NCBI GenBank assembly: GCA_937950315.1
Contig: CALFDU010000103.1
Coordinates: 1 to 64,000, forward strand
Source: an uncultured Saprospiraceae bacterium
GTDB taxonomy: Bacteria > Bacteroidota > Bacteroidia > Chitinophagales > Saprospiraceae
Length of the DNA: 64,000 nt
Direction: 5' to 3'
In this document: in pieces, positions 54,657 through 63,136 of the stretch
How the letters are laid out: the number at the start of each line of letters is the position of its first letter
Numbering within the stretch: the stretch's first letter is position 1
The notes under the pieces: generated by a model
The model's input: the letters and a program-made list of their open reading frames with translations, nothing else
What the model was told of the DNA's origin: nothing
Databases searched by the model: none
Translations under genes and position numbers: made by a program

Positions 54657-55066
54657 AGAAAATATTGGTCCTGTGTACAGGAAATTCTTGTAGAAGTCAG
54701 ATGATGCACGGTTACCTTCAAAATATGTCAGGTGACAAAGCAAAGATTTACAGCGCAGGAGTTGAAACACATGGAGTCAATCCATTTGCGATCGGCGTAA
54801 TGGCAGAAGATAATGTACATATCCACGATCACACGTCCAATCATGTAGACGAATATTCAGAAGTAAATTTTGATCTCGTCGTAACTGTATGTGATCACGC
54901 GAAAGAACAGTGTCCAATATTTCCAAATGCCAAGGAAGTAAGACATCATGCATTTACCGATCCATCAGGAGGGGAGGGGACTGCCAAAGAGCTCATCGGA
55001 GCATTCAGAAAAACACGCGGAGAGATAAAAACATTTGCGCAAGCGTTGGTAGAAGAAATTTTATAA
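54653..55066 (+). CDS. arsC: Arsenate reductase, low-molecular-weight phosphatase type (thioredoxin-linked)
   Basis: The 137-residue protein has the P-loop LCTGNSCRSQ with nucleophile Cys8. It also has VTVCDHAKEQCPIF, with Cys80 and Cys87, and HHAFTDPSG with the general acid Asp103. The spacing of the three cysteines equals that of the thioredoxin-dependent ArsC of Staphylococcus (10, 82, 89) shifted by two, so reduction of arsenate by the triple-cysteine relay is expected. No ArsR or arsenite pump gene adjoins it, so resistance would need partners elsewhere. Confidence 0.85.
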   Translation: MKKILVLCTGNSCRSQMMHGYLQNMSGDKAKIYSAGVETHGVNPFAIGVMAEDNVHIHDHTSNHVDEYSEVNFDLVVTVCDHAKEQCPIFPNAKEVRHHAFTDPSGGEGTAKELIGAFRKTRGEIKTFAQALVEEIL

Positions 55067-55086
55067 TTATCATTTTGTGTAGGGTC

Positions 55087-55124
55087 AAAAAAAAAGTAGT
55101 TGCCCGACTGTTCGGACAACTACT
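55087..55124 (-). terminator. Terminator of the OmpA-family lipoprotein gene
   Basis: Read on the minus strand, arms AGTAGTTGTCCGA and TCGGGCAACTACT (one mismatch) are followed by nine T. The same hairpin may also serve the plus-strand arsC gene, although without a T run on that side. Confidence 0.85.
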
Positions 55125-55152
55125 CATCTATGACTACTATATATTACCGTGT

Positions 55153-56067
55153 TTATTTAGGAAGACCTGTAGGTCCCAACAAATCATAAAATTGATTTAG
55201 TTTTGGAAGAATGATGATTCTCGTTCTTCTGTTCATTGATCTTCCTTCTGTTGTATTGTTTTCAGCCAAGGCATTGTATTCACCTCTACCAGCTGCAATC
55301 AATCTATTGGGGTCAACTCCGTGACCTTTGTGTAAAGCTCTTACTACTGAAGTCGCTCTTTTTACGCTTAAGTCCCAGTTGTCAGTAATGCAAGAAGATC
55401 TCATCGGTACATTGTCCGTGTATCCTTCAACCATCACTTCAAAGTCAGGCTTAGATTGTACAATCTTTGCAATTTTTCCGAGCACATCATTGGCCTTAGG
55501 AGTAAGATTAGAGCTTCCACTACTGAAAAGCATTTTGTCTGAGATGTTGATGAATACGACCGTTTTGTCCACTTCAATGTTGATGTCTTCATCGGCAATT
55601 CCATCTCTCAATACTGACTTCAGGTTAACTGCTAATGCCAGGTTGATTGAGTCTGCTTTTGATTTTGCGTTTTGTAGAAGGTTTATATATTTATCTTTTC
55701 CTTCTAGTTGAGACAAAGTCTCTTTGATGTTGTCATTGGCAGACTGTGTAAGGACAGTAAGGTCTCCTACTTGAGTAGCTTGCTGGTCTCTTGCACTCTT
55801 AAGGTCTGCTACTTGGTTTTCTTTTTCAGTAAGTAGGGCTTTCATCTTATCTACTTCTGCTTGCATTAAGAGTTTGTCTTGGTCACATTCTCTTAATCTG
55901 TCCATATAATCATTTAATGATTCACCACATTCGCCAAGCTGTTGGTTGGCTACGTCTAGGGAAGTTTTGTGGTCAGCTTGAATCGCTGCTAATTTTTTCT
56001 TACTGATACAAGAAGTTGCACTGAGGCTGAATGCTATTAATATCAGTATTTGTACTCGAGTGTTCAT
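55153..56067 (-). CDS. OmpA/MotB family lipoprotein with coiled coil
   Basis: The 304-residue protein has a lipoprotein signal with lipobox ATSC (Cys at about 20). A long helical coiled coil follows (about residues 25-150: CGESLNDYMDRLRECDQDKL, TEKENQVADLKSARDQQATQ). The C-terminal OmpA/MotB peptidoglycan-binding domain (about 165-290) includes KMLFSSGSSNLTPKANDVL, VEGYTDNVPM and NRRTRIII. It should link the outer membrane to the cell wall. Unlike MotB it has no inner-membrane helix. Confidence 0.88.
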   Translation of the reverse strand: MNTRVQILILIAFSLSATSCISKKKLAAIQADHKTSLDVANQQLGECGESLNDYMDRLRECDQDKLLMQAEVDKMKALLTEKENQVADLKSARDQQATQVGDLTVLTQSANDNIKETLSQLEGKDKYINLLQNAKSKADSINLALAVNLKSVLRDGIADEDINIEVDKTVVFINISDKMLFSSGSSNLTPKANDVLGKIAKIVQSKPDFEVMVEGYTDNVPMRSSCITDNWDLSVKRATSVVRALHKGHGVDPNRLIAAGRGEYNALAENNTTEGRSMNRRTRIIILPKLNQFYDLLGPTGLPK

Positions 56068-56124
56068 ATTATAGGTATTTTTAATATTTTATACAGACAA
56101 AAAGCTTGCCGAATTTTACAAAAC

Positions 56125-56157
56125 AAAAAAAGAGATGAATATCACTATCCATCTCTT
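56125..56157 (-). terminator. Terminator of the porin-family gene
   Basis: On the minus strand, arms AAGAGATGGATA and TATTCATCTCTT (one wobble) with a GTGA loop are followed by seven T. Confidence 0.85.
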
Positions 56158-56186
56158 GGTATTAAACTATATTTTCTGAACGTTTA

Positions 56187-56888
56187 TTATTCTTCGGCGC
56201 TGCCTAATGGCATCGCAAAGCCTGCATGTACTCCGATTCCGAAGTTTCTTATCTCTACATTTAAAAGTGGATCTCTCAACATGTCCGTAAAGGCATGTGT
56301 GTAAGAAACGCCAATATCAAATACTCCTGCTCCATATGGAATTTTGATACCACCCACAGCTTGTCCTGCCACTTCAACTCTATTGTAAATATCATTGGTC
56401 AAGTCAAGAGGAATTTCTCGTAAATTAAATTCTATTATTACTTGACCCCGAGGTTGTAACTCACCTTGCACCGCATAAGAAAATGCCGGCCCAAACTCGA
56501 TATATGGTTGTACTGATTTACCACTATTGAAGGCAACATTCAACAATAATGGGACTTCTATGTAGTCAAGTCTTGTCTCCAATGATCCTCCTACTGGAAT
56601 CTCCACATTGAAAACACTTACTCCTACCATCTCTTCTGCAATAAATCCTTTTCTTTTATAGTATACTCCTGAAGTAACTCCTAATCGATCGTCCAATCTA
56701 TGGTGTATAGTAATTCCGCCAGTGAATGTATTCAATGGATTGATGTCTGGCGTAAGGATACTGGCTAGTCCATCAATGGAAGCCAATCCAAAGTTTGCTC
56801 CTATTCTTCCTCCCAATGTCGTCTGTGCATGTATTGATAATGATCCCATGACCATGAGTAACAATGCTAATATTTTAAACCTTTTCAT
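56187..56888 (-). CDS. Outer-membrane beta-barrel protein (PorT-like)
   Basis: The 233-residue protein has a signal peptide (cleavage after SIHAQ) and eight or so amphipathic strands typical of the PorT/outer_membrane_beta-barrel family: LGGRIGANFGLAS, RLGVTSGVYYKRKGF, RLDYIEVPLLLNVAF, QPYIEFGPAFSYAV, FGIGVHAGFAMPL. Function beyond an outer-membrane barrel is unknown. It precedes the OmpA lipoprotein gene in the same direction but has its own terminator. Confidence 0.78.
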   Translation of the reverse strand: MKRFKILALLLMVMGSLSIHAQTTLGGRIGANFGLASIDGLASILTPDINPLNTFTGGITIHHRLDDRLGVTSGVYYKRKGFIAEEMVGVSVFNVEIPVGGSLETRLDYIEVPLLLNVAFNSGKSVQPYIEFGPAFSYAVQGELQPRGQVIIEFNLREIPLDLTNDIYNRVEVAGQAVGGIKIPYGAGVFDIGVSYTHAFTDMLRDPLLNVEIRNFGIGVHAGFAMPLGSAEE

Positions 56889-57095
56889 ATTAATGGCTTT
56901 AAGTGAATAATTAACTCAAAGTTCTATCCTTTGAACGTTAAGAGGTGTTAAGCATAGGTTACCACTTAACTAAAAATTTAAAGAATTGAATGACTTCTTT
57001 AACCCAAAGATAATGAAGCCCATTCAAGTATCATTTATTTGACGTCTGATTGTGGGATCGGACACTTTATGGCTGAATAATTATCAACACAAAAC

Positions 57096-57596
57096 TTAGT
57101 CCTTCAATCCTCGTTTGATTTGTTTCATGGCCCAATTGTAGTGACTGACACTATTCATAATAAGGTAAGCCCCTAATGAGGTGCTGCCGGTCCATGAGAA
57201 CTTTTTCTTTTCAAAGAGCTCCTCATCGCTATGCTTTTTTATAATTGCGTGCACATCATTGAATGAACTGTCGAGTAACTTGAGTCCTTTTGTTAGGCTG
57301 GTTTTCTGGTATTTTTTCCAGATGACCTGATTGAGAGCAGGAAGCGTTTTCCAAGTATAATCTTTGGATGGCATGTCTGGTTTGATATCATTCATGCCAT
57401 CAGTATACCACTTGATCATCAATAAATGCCAGTGGTGCAGGTGTGTTACGATGTCTCGAATATTTTTATTTAAGCTGTCTTTGGAAAAGCTTTTGGTTTT
57501 ATCTGAAGACGGAAGTGCCTCTATGAACAAGATGAGTTTTTCGTAGTTGGCTTTGCTTTGGTCAAGAAGTTCTTTTTTTGATTTAGGTTTAGGCAT
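57096..57596 (-). CDS. ClbS/DfsB family four-helix bundle protein
   Basis: The 166-residue protein matches the ClbS/DfsB branch of the DinB-like superfamily: KKELLDQSKANYEKLILFIE, IRDIVTHLHHWHLLMIKWY with the HxxxW pattern, KYQKTSLTKGLKLLDSSFND, and TSLGAYLIMNSVSHYNWAMK at the C-terminus. ClbS protects against colibactin by ring opening, but most members are of unknown function. It lies 18 bases after the next gene upstream on the same strand. Confidence 0.78.
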   Translation of the reverse strand: MPKPKSKKELLDQSKANYEKLILFIEALPSSDKTKSFSKDSLNKNIRDIVTHLHHWHLLMIKWYTDGMNDIKPDMPSKDYTWKTLPALNQVIWKKYQKTSLTKGLKLLDSSFNDVHAIIKKHSDEELFEKKKFSWTGSTSLGAYLIMNSVSHYNWAMKQIKRGLKD

Positions 57597-57614
57597 TAAG
57601 TAGCAGGTTTACTG

Positions 57615-58313
57615 CTAAAATACAAAGCCAAAGTCAATTCCTATTCTTGGTCTTAAGATGATGATATTTCCAATGGTATATGATGTTTGTAAATCAATTT
57701 GAATATTCGGGTCAGAGTTTAATTCTCTTTGAAAGTTTGCAATAAAAGGATGAAATTCTGTACTGATTATAAAAGAGAGATCGTTTTTGATGTTACGTGC
57801 ATAGAGGGCTTTGATGCCCGGAGCTAGATTGAGCGATTGTCTGTTAATCGGAAAGTCGATGGAATTTGATGAAATGTTTTCTTCTAATTGAATATATCCA
57901 CTTACAAGATAACCGAGGTGTAGTTGATTGGTAAAAGCTTCCCTCTTGGTAAGAGACTTAAAATATTCAATTTCTACAATGGCGTTACTCCTTTCCATTT
58001 GACTGCCCATGAACGGATCCCCATTAATAACATCAAATTTATCTTTGTAATAAGACAATTCCAATGCTATTTGGGAGACGTGTTCATTTGCGAAAGCGAG
58101 CTTACTCAACGAGATCTTATTGAAACTAGTCTTGTTGAAATTATAGGTCCTATCCCAGATTACTTCATTTCCAAAATCGCTGAATACGCCCAATTGGATG
58201 GCGGTTTTATTGAACGATCGAGTAGAAGAATCTGATTGTCCAATGGCATTTGCGCTGAAGGCAGTAAAATAAAGAAATGTGACTACTACAAAAACTCTTA
58301 TTGTGGAGTTCAT
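57615..58313 (-). CDS. Secreted protein of unknown function, probably an outer-membrane barrel
   Basis: The 232-residue protein has a signal peptide (about residues 1-25, MNSTIRVFVVVTFLYFTAFS). The body has alternating polar/hydrophobic segments (QIALELSYYKDKFD, NAIVEIEYFKSLTK, NQLHLGYLVSGYIQL, NLAPGIKALYAR) and ends in RPRIGIDFGFVF, the aromatic C-terminal strand of an outer-membrane barrel. No family is recognised. It is divergent from the AraC regulator and likely shares a transcript with the ClbS-like gene. Confidence 0.55.
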   Translation of the reverse strand: MNSTIRVFVVVTFLYFTAFSANAIGQSDSSTRSFNKTAIQLGVFSDFGNEVIWDRTYNFNKTSFNKISLSKLAFANEHVSQIALELSYYKDKFDVINGDPFMGSQMERSNAIVEIEYFKSLTKREAFTNQLHLGYLVSGYIQLEENISSNSIDFPINRQSLNLAPGIKALYARNIKNDLSFIISTEFHPFIANFQRELNSDPNIQIDLQTSYTIGNIIILRPRIGIDFGFVF

Positions 58314-58474
58314 AATTGGAATTTTCTTTGGTTGTTCATAATACTATATGGACTACGAATATATGTATTTATTATAATTGCCTCATTTTGTTAACGCGCA
58401 AGCGATTTAACATTTCCGCAACTTACACGAGGTTTGTTGGTTTAGTTAGGGTATCGAACTTATTAAAATACCCA

Positions 58475-59320
58475 ATGAAACTCGAATACTCAAGTATAAA
58501 GGACAATGATCGGCTTATAATTACGGATTTTGTTTGTGAGCCGGCTCAGGAAATGCTAAAGGAAAAGAATCTTTATAAGATATTATGGAGTAAAGATCAA
58601 GAGCTCAATTTAATGATTGATGGATATGAATTTGAACTTTGTAAAAACGAAGTAATATTTTGTACTCCCCTTAATGTGATGGAGATTCCAAAAGAAATTG
58701 AGGGTTTGTATTCATTTGTTTTTAATAAAGAGTTCTTTTGTTTGCAGACCCACGACCACCAAGTTTCTTGCAATGGTTTTTTGTTTTTTGGATCCTCCCA
58801 GCCACAGAGAATTAAGTTAAAGGAGAAAGAAATAAAACACTTTGATCATCTTCTAGAAAATTTCAAAGAAGATATTGCACTGAAAGATCATCTACAAGGT
58901 GAGATGCTTAGATCATTGCTAAAGCGAATGCTTATTATCTCAACGAGGATGATTAAGAACGAATTGCCTCAACCTGAGATTACCAATAGCCATATGAATA
59001 CCATCAGAGAATACAACCTTTTGGTGGAGAAACACTTCAGGGAATTACACCATGTAAAAGATTATGCCAATCTATTGTTCAAGTCACCAAAAACTTTGTC
59101 CAATATATTTCCTAAATACAGCGAAAAATCGCCCATAGAGTTTATAAATGACCGCATTTTATTGGAAGCGAAACGATTGTTGCTTTATTCCGACAAATCG
59201 GTAGAAGAAATCTCTATTGAGCTAGGATACAAGGATGGCGGGCATTTTTCCAAGTTTTTTAAGAAACACGAAGGTAAAACGCCTACTGTTTTTAGAAAAT
59301 CCAAGCGCACAATTCAATAA
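58475..59320 (+). CDS. AraC family transcriptional regulator
   Basis: The 281-residue protein has an N-terminal cupin-like sensor part and a C-terminal AraC DNA-binding domain with two helix-turn-helix motifs (HVKDYANLLFKSPKTLSNIF and SVEEISIELGYKDGGHFSKF, then FKKHEGKTPTVFRKS). The frame is open back to 58316, but those codons lie in the divergent promoter region and look non-coding. ATG 58475 starts the family-like part. It is followed by the cupredoxin-like secreted gene, which it may regulate (inference from adjacency). Confidence 0.88.
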   Translation: MKLEYSSIKDNDRLIITDFVCEPAQEMLKEKNLYKILWSKDQELNLMIDGYEFELCKNEVIFCTPLNVMEIPKEIEGLYSFVFNKEFFCLQTHDHQVSCNGFLFFGSSQPQRIKLKEKEIKHFDHLLENFKEDIALKDHLQGEMLRSLLKRMLIISTRMIKNELPQPEITNSHMNTIREYNLLVEKHFRELHHVKDYANLLFKSPKTLSNIFPKYSEKSPIEFINDRILLEAKRLLLYSDKSVEEISIELGYKDGGHFSKFFKKHEGKTPTVFRKSKRTIQ

Positions 59321-59433
59321 ATTTTTAATTAGGGACATATTTACAAGTTTAAGGGAAAAATTGACCACACAAAGGAATAAAAGGAAGTACATCTTTGCAT
59401 TGTTAATTGATTTTAAACATTAAATAATAAAAA

Positions 59434-60099
59434 ATGAGAAAAGGAATCGTAATGCTAGTAGCATTTTTTGCAATTGGAATTTCTGCTGTAACAGCACAAG
59501 TGCAACAAGTAAATTTGGCACAAGAACCAGGTGTAATTACAACAGAAAGCCTCACACTAGCGGCAGGTGACTACCAATTCAATATTGCAAATACCAATGT
59601 AGAAACAGAAGTAGGATTTGTAATTGTACCAAAAGGAAAGTATGAAATGACTGACCACATCAAAGAAGGTTACGTAAAAGCACCAGTAAAAACTGGATCA
59701 AGCTCAATGACTAGCGTAGTGTCTCTTCCAGCAGGTGAATATGAGTACTTCTGCCCATTGAACAACACACCAAAGTATAGTTTGACTGTTGTTGATGATG
59801 TAGAAAAAATTACTCTTGGTCAAGTTGAAGGTAAGTTCATGGTAAAATCTATGGAATTGTCAAAAGGATCATACCAGTTTGAAATTATGAACAACGGAGT
59901 TGATCATGAAGTTGGATTCGTACTTGTGAAAAAAGGACAGTATGAAATGACGGATCACATCAAAGAAGCTTACGTTAAAGCACCAGTTGCTAACGGATCA
60001 AGCTCAATGACAGGAATCGTTGATTTGGAGCCAGGAATGTATGAGTATTTCTGCCCATTGAACCCAACTCCAAAATATACTATTAAAGTTAGTGAATAA
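59434..60099 (+). CDS. Secreted protein of two cupredoxin-like repeats with incomplete copper sites
   Basis: The 221-residue periplasmic or secreted protein has a signal peptide (cleavage after VTAQ) and two ~97-residue repeats. Each repeat has GxYQF, VGFV, KYEMTDHIKE or QYEMTDHIKE, YVKAPV, SSSM and YEYFCPLN. The fold pattern is that of cupredoxins with a single cysteine late in the domain (Cys107, Cys207). The usual histidine and methionine after the cysteine are absent (PLNPTPKYTI). The early histidine is kept only in repeat 2 (His158; Thr58 in repeat 1). A normal type-1 copper site is therefore unlikely, at least in repeat 1. A TTGACC/TACATCTTTG pair (59361-59397) may be its promoter, though the spacing is long. 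Confidence 0.65.
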   Translation: MRKGIVMLVAFFAIGISAVTAQVQQVNLAQEPGVITTESLTLAAGDYQFNIANTNVETEVGFVIVPKGKYEMTDHIKEGYVKAPVKTGSSSMTSVVSLPAGEYEYFCPLNNTPKYSLTVVDDVEKITLGQVEGKFMVKSMELSKGSYQFEIMNNGVDHEVGFVLVKKGQYEMTDHIKEAYVKAPVANGSSSMTGIVDLEPGMYEYFCPLNPTPKYTIKVSE

Positions 60100-60129
60100 T
60101 TAAATCCTAACATTAACCTATTTAATCAG

Positions 60130-60168
60130 AAGGCTGAAGACATCATTGATGTTTTCAGCCTTTTTTTT
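60130..60168 (+). terminator. Terminator of the cupredoxin-like gene
   Basis: Arms AAGGCTGAAGACATC and GATGTTTTCAGCCTT (one wobble) with an ATT loop are followed by eight T. Confidence 0.92.
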
Positions 60169-60195
60169 GCTTGACAGATAATTTGTGTCACTTAC

Positions 60196-60675
60196 TCACT
60201 GTATATCCTTAAAATTATCTTCAAAGTACTTGACCCATTCTCCATCGATTAGTTTTTCTCCATGTTCACGGAATCCTTCTTTGGTTTTCTGAAAGATGTA
60301 ACGGTTTTCGTCATTCGGTGAAACGATCAATTTTCCATCGATAAATTTTGCAGGAGACTGACTGCGTCCGTTCTCGTAATAAGGGTTGTAATAATACGTT
60401 TCATCTTTTTCATCATAGTAGATAACCGTATGCAATTGTAGTGCTTCCGAATGCAAGTCTATGGTAATGATGCTTTTGTTTACCGCATATTTAATGGATT
60501 GATAAGCAGGAATCTCCGTTTCTAATTTTCCATCCTTGAAAGTAGAAGCAGTGCCTACCCATTCACCGACCATGTATGCAAGGTCATTCATTTTTTCTTG
60601 TTTGATGGATTGTGCTGTCATAGTTGTGGTGTATAGTAATGTGATAATGATGAGTATGTTTTTTAGTTGTCTCAT
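60196..60675 (-). CDS. Secreted lipocalin-like (DUF1579/DUF6265-type) protein
   Basis: The 159-residue protein has a signal peptide (cleavage after MTAQ) and begins its domain with LAYMVGEWVGTASTFKDG, the usual opening of small bacterial lipocalin-like proteins. Strands such as YAVNKSIITIDLHSE, LHTVIYYDEKDETYYYNPYY and GKLIVSPNDENRYIFQKT follow. Substrate unknown; assignment to a named family is tentative. It lies eight bases after the hydrolase-like gene on the same strand, so the two are co-transcribed. Confidence 0.5.
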   Translation of the reverse strand: MRQLKNILIIITLLYTTTMTAQSIKQEKMNDLAYMVGEWVGTASTFKDGKLETEIPAYQSIKYAVNKSIITIDLHSEALQLHTVIYYDEKDETYYYNPYYENGRSQSPAKFIDGKLIVSPNDENRYIFQKTKEGFREHGEKLIDGEWVKYFEDNFKDIQ

Positions 60676-60682
60676 AAGTTGT

Positions 60683-61210
60683 TTATTTTCCTTCTAATAG
60701 GCTCTTAATAATATAAGGAACTTGTTCTTTGTCAGTGTATATGTCATGATCTCCGTTTATGATTTCATGTTTGTCTTTCGCAAAAGTATTTAGCCAGTTA
60801 GCGCTTGGTTTGTTGCTATCATCTTTTCCATAAAAAAGTTGAAAATCGCAATTGGGGCTTTTGGATTCTTCTCTGAGTCGGGTAGAAGAAATGGCTATTA
60901 ATTTTTTAATCGGCAGACCTTCGAGTGCGGCTTTCCAGGCCATGATTCCGCCGATGCTGCAGGCAATATAAATTTGAGGTTCTTTTTCTATTCTGATTAA
61001 ATTTTGGATGCCATGGTCTATTCCCGTTTCTATGTAAGCTTGGTGCAAACTTTTTTCATCCCCGTATCTATTGGGATCAAGTTGACCTAGCTTGGTGGCA
61101 TCGTAAAACTTGATTTTATAATGTGAAAGAAGGGCGTGTTGGAAGTTGTTTAACCAAGCTGATTTTTCAGCGCCCCACATATCCGAGATAATGATGATTT
61201 CTGGTTTCAA
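60683..61210 (-). CDS. Small alpha/beta-hydrolase-like protein
   Basis: The 175-residue protein has an alpha/beta-hydrolase core. The nucleophile elbow is YIACSIGGIMAWKAAL (Cys-Ser-Ile-Gly in place of GxSxG), the acid is Asp in FYGKDDSNKP, and His lies in NGDHDIYTDKEQVP. The catalytic order Ser-Asp-His is kept, though the chain is shorter than typical esterases. Function unknown. It starts the two-gene minus-strand unit with the lipocalin-like gene. Confidence 0.6.
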   Translation of the reverse strand: MKPEIIIISDMWGAEKSAWLNNFQHALLSHYKIKFYDATKLGQLDPNRYGDEKSLHQAYIETGIDHGIQNLIRIEKEPQIYIACSIGGIMAWKAALEGLPIKKLIAISSTRLREESKSPNCDFQLFYGKDDSNKPSANWLNTFAKDKHEIINGDHDIYTDKEQVPYIIKSLLEGK

Positions 61211-61373
61211 GTCACTTTGTTTTTAGTTGGATTTGTCTCCGAGTGCAATATGCTAGAACTTAAAGGTTAATCAATAAAATACTTTAAAATTCTTTTTTAA
61301 AAATAAATCATAACGGTTGCAGGACGTCTACCTTGCCAATCAATCACAGTTTTTATTGCTGCAGTAAACATTG

Positions 61374-61381
61374 TATCTTTA
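61374..61381 (+). promoter_or_regulatory. Putative -7 element directly before the beta-helix gene
   Basis: TATCTTTA lies four bases before the ATG at 61386, the same layout as the promoter at 7071-7101. The nearest TTG (61356-61358) is only 15 bases away, so the -33 element is uncertain. Confidence 0.35.
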
Positions 61382-61385
61382 TTAC

Positions 61386-63131
61386 ATGATCAGACTAGTT
61401 ACAATTTTTACAATTGCATTTTTAACCCCCATGCTAAGTTTTGCTTCTATCTATTATGTGTCTACCTCAGGCAATAACAATAATGCAGGAACAAGCACGA
61501 GCAATGCCTGGTTGACCATTCAATATGCGATTGACAATGTAAGTGCAGGAGATGAAATACAAGTATTGGAAGGAATCTACACAGAGTTGGTTACATTCAA
61601 TAATTCTGGGAACGCTTCCGATGGTAAAATAATACTCAAAAACTATGGCAATGATCAACCAGTAATTGATGCATCTGGGCTCGGCGTTGGACTTTATGAT
61701 ATGGTAGGGATCATTAAAATCGAAGACCACGACTTTATCGAGATTTCAGGGTTTGAATTGCGAAATCTTACAACATCTAGCGACGGTTTGTTTCCTTCAG
61801 GAATTTGGGTGATTGGAGATTCTCATGATATCGATATCAACAACAACAAAGTGCATGGTATTCAGCACAATAGTATTATGGGAGGTGCGCACGGTATTGC
61901 AGTATATGGAACAAAGGCCAATGGTGACATATACAATGTAAAAGTAAATGGAAATGAAATTTATGACTGTATTTTGGCTTATAGTGAATGCTTGGTCCTG
62001 AACGGTAATGTTAGAGATTTTGAAGTCAATTATAATAAAGTGCACGATAATAACAATATTGGAATTGATTTTATTGGGCATGAAGGGACTTGTCCTGATC
62101 CTGCCCTTGATCAAGCCAGAGATGGCGTCTGTATCGGTAATTTGGTGTACGAGATTGATTCGCGAAACAATCCTGTCTATGGGGGAGATGCCAATGCTGG
62201 AGGAATATATGTCGATGGTGGCAAAAATATTTTGGTGGAGCAGAATGAAATCCATAACACCAATCTTGGGATTGAGATTGCTAGCGAATGGATCAATCAG
62301 ATGACCAGTGAAATTACCGTAAGGAATAATTTCGTTTACGATTGTCATGTGGTTGGTTTGGCCATTGGTGGATACGATGATTTGAGAGGAGAGACTCGGA
62401 ATTGTCATATTGTGAACAATACTTTTTATGGCAATGATACGGATGCTGTCGGATGGGGAGCCGAGTTGCTTGTTCAATTCTACTGTTACGATAATGTAAT
62501 TAAAAACAATGTGTTTCACGCCAAGCACAATGGAGTCCAAATGGCTTATTGGAATCCTACTGGCAGCAATAATGATTTTGATAATAATATCTACTTCAAT
62601 ACGGGGGATGCTGGATTTAGTTGGCAAGGTAATTATCATCCAAGTTTGGCAAGTTTACAATCTGCAACTGGTCAGGAGACCAATAGTTCATTTCAAGATC
62701 CATTGTTGATTGATGGAGCCAATGGAGACTTGAGATTATCTAGCAATTCGCCATGCATTGATGCAGGCGTAGATTTTGATTCTTCCATTATTGGAGAGGA
62801 GGACTTTGACGGTGTTGCGAGAGTGGTAGGTAGTGGTATTGATATTGGCGCAAGTGAGTATTTTCTTACTACAAATACCCATGTACTAACCAGTGCAGAT
62901 TGCATTGAGGTTCTACCAAATCCATTTTCGGATTTGGTATATGTGAGTGGTGAATTTGAAGATTACACGATTGAAGTATTAGATGTAAGTGGGGCTACTG
63001 TTATGGATCTGACAGGGTCTGTCAGCCCTATCACCATCGATTTAAGTTCGCTTGGATCTGGAATATATTTTTTAAGACTGGAGCATACTACCGACCCACA
63101 AGTCTTTGTTGAGAAGATCATTAAGATGTAG
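61386..63131 (+). CDS. Secreted right-handed parallel beta-helix protein with T9SS tail
   Basis: The 581-residue protein starts at ATG 61386, because it begins a good signal peptide (MIRLVTIFTIAFLTPMLSFA). A DUF1565-type start (IYYVSTSGNNNNAGTS, then WLTIQYAIDNVSAGDEIQVL) is followed by many beta-helix turns of ~22 residues with NxI/V-x-(N/D) stacks (DIDINNNKVHGIQ, VKVNGNEIYDC, FEVNYNKVHDNN). The chain ends in a T9SS type A sorting domain (IEVLPNPFSD, LGSGIYFLRLEH). Such proteins are often pectate-lyase or other polysaccharide lyases, but no catalytic residues can be assigned, so binding or degradation of polysaccharide is inference. It converges on the next gene with a five-base gap. Confidence 0.82.
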   Translation: MIRLVTIFTIAFLTPMLSFASIYYVSTSGNNNNAGTSTSNAWLTIQYAIDNVSAGDEIQVLEGIYTELVTFNNSGNASDGKIILKNYGNDQPVIDASGLGVGLYDMVGIIKIEDHDFIEISGFELRNLTTSSDGLFPSGIWVIGDSHDIDINNNKVHGIQHNSIMGGAHGIAVYGTKANGDIYNVKVNGNEIYDCILAYSECLVLNGNVRDFEVNYNKVHDNNNIGIDFIGHEGTCPDPALDQARDGVCIGNLVYEIDSRNNPVYGGDANAGGIYVDGGKNILVEQNEIHNTNLGIEIASEWINQMTSEITVRNNFVYDCHVVGLAIGGYDDLRGETRNCHIVNNTFYGNDTDAVGWGAELLVQFYCYDNVIKNNVFHAKHNGVQMAYWNPTGSNNDFDNNIYFNTGDAGFSWQGNYHPSLASLQSATGQETNSSFQDPLLIDGANGDLRLSSNSPCIDAGVDFDSSIIGEEDFDGVARVVGSGIDIGASEYFLTTNTHVLTSADCIEVLPNPFSDLVYVSGEFEDYTIEVLDVSGATVMDLTGSVSPITIDLSSLGSGIYFLRLEHTTDPQVFVEKIIKM

Positions 63132-63136
63132 AAATG

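Noticed and set aside
58316-58474. N-terminal extension of the AraC regulator
   Set aside because: The extra codons lie in the divergent promoter region and do not resemble the family. ATG 58475 gives a normal AraC protein.
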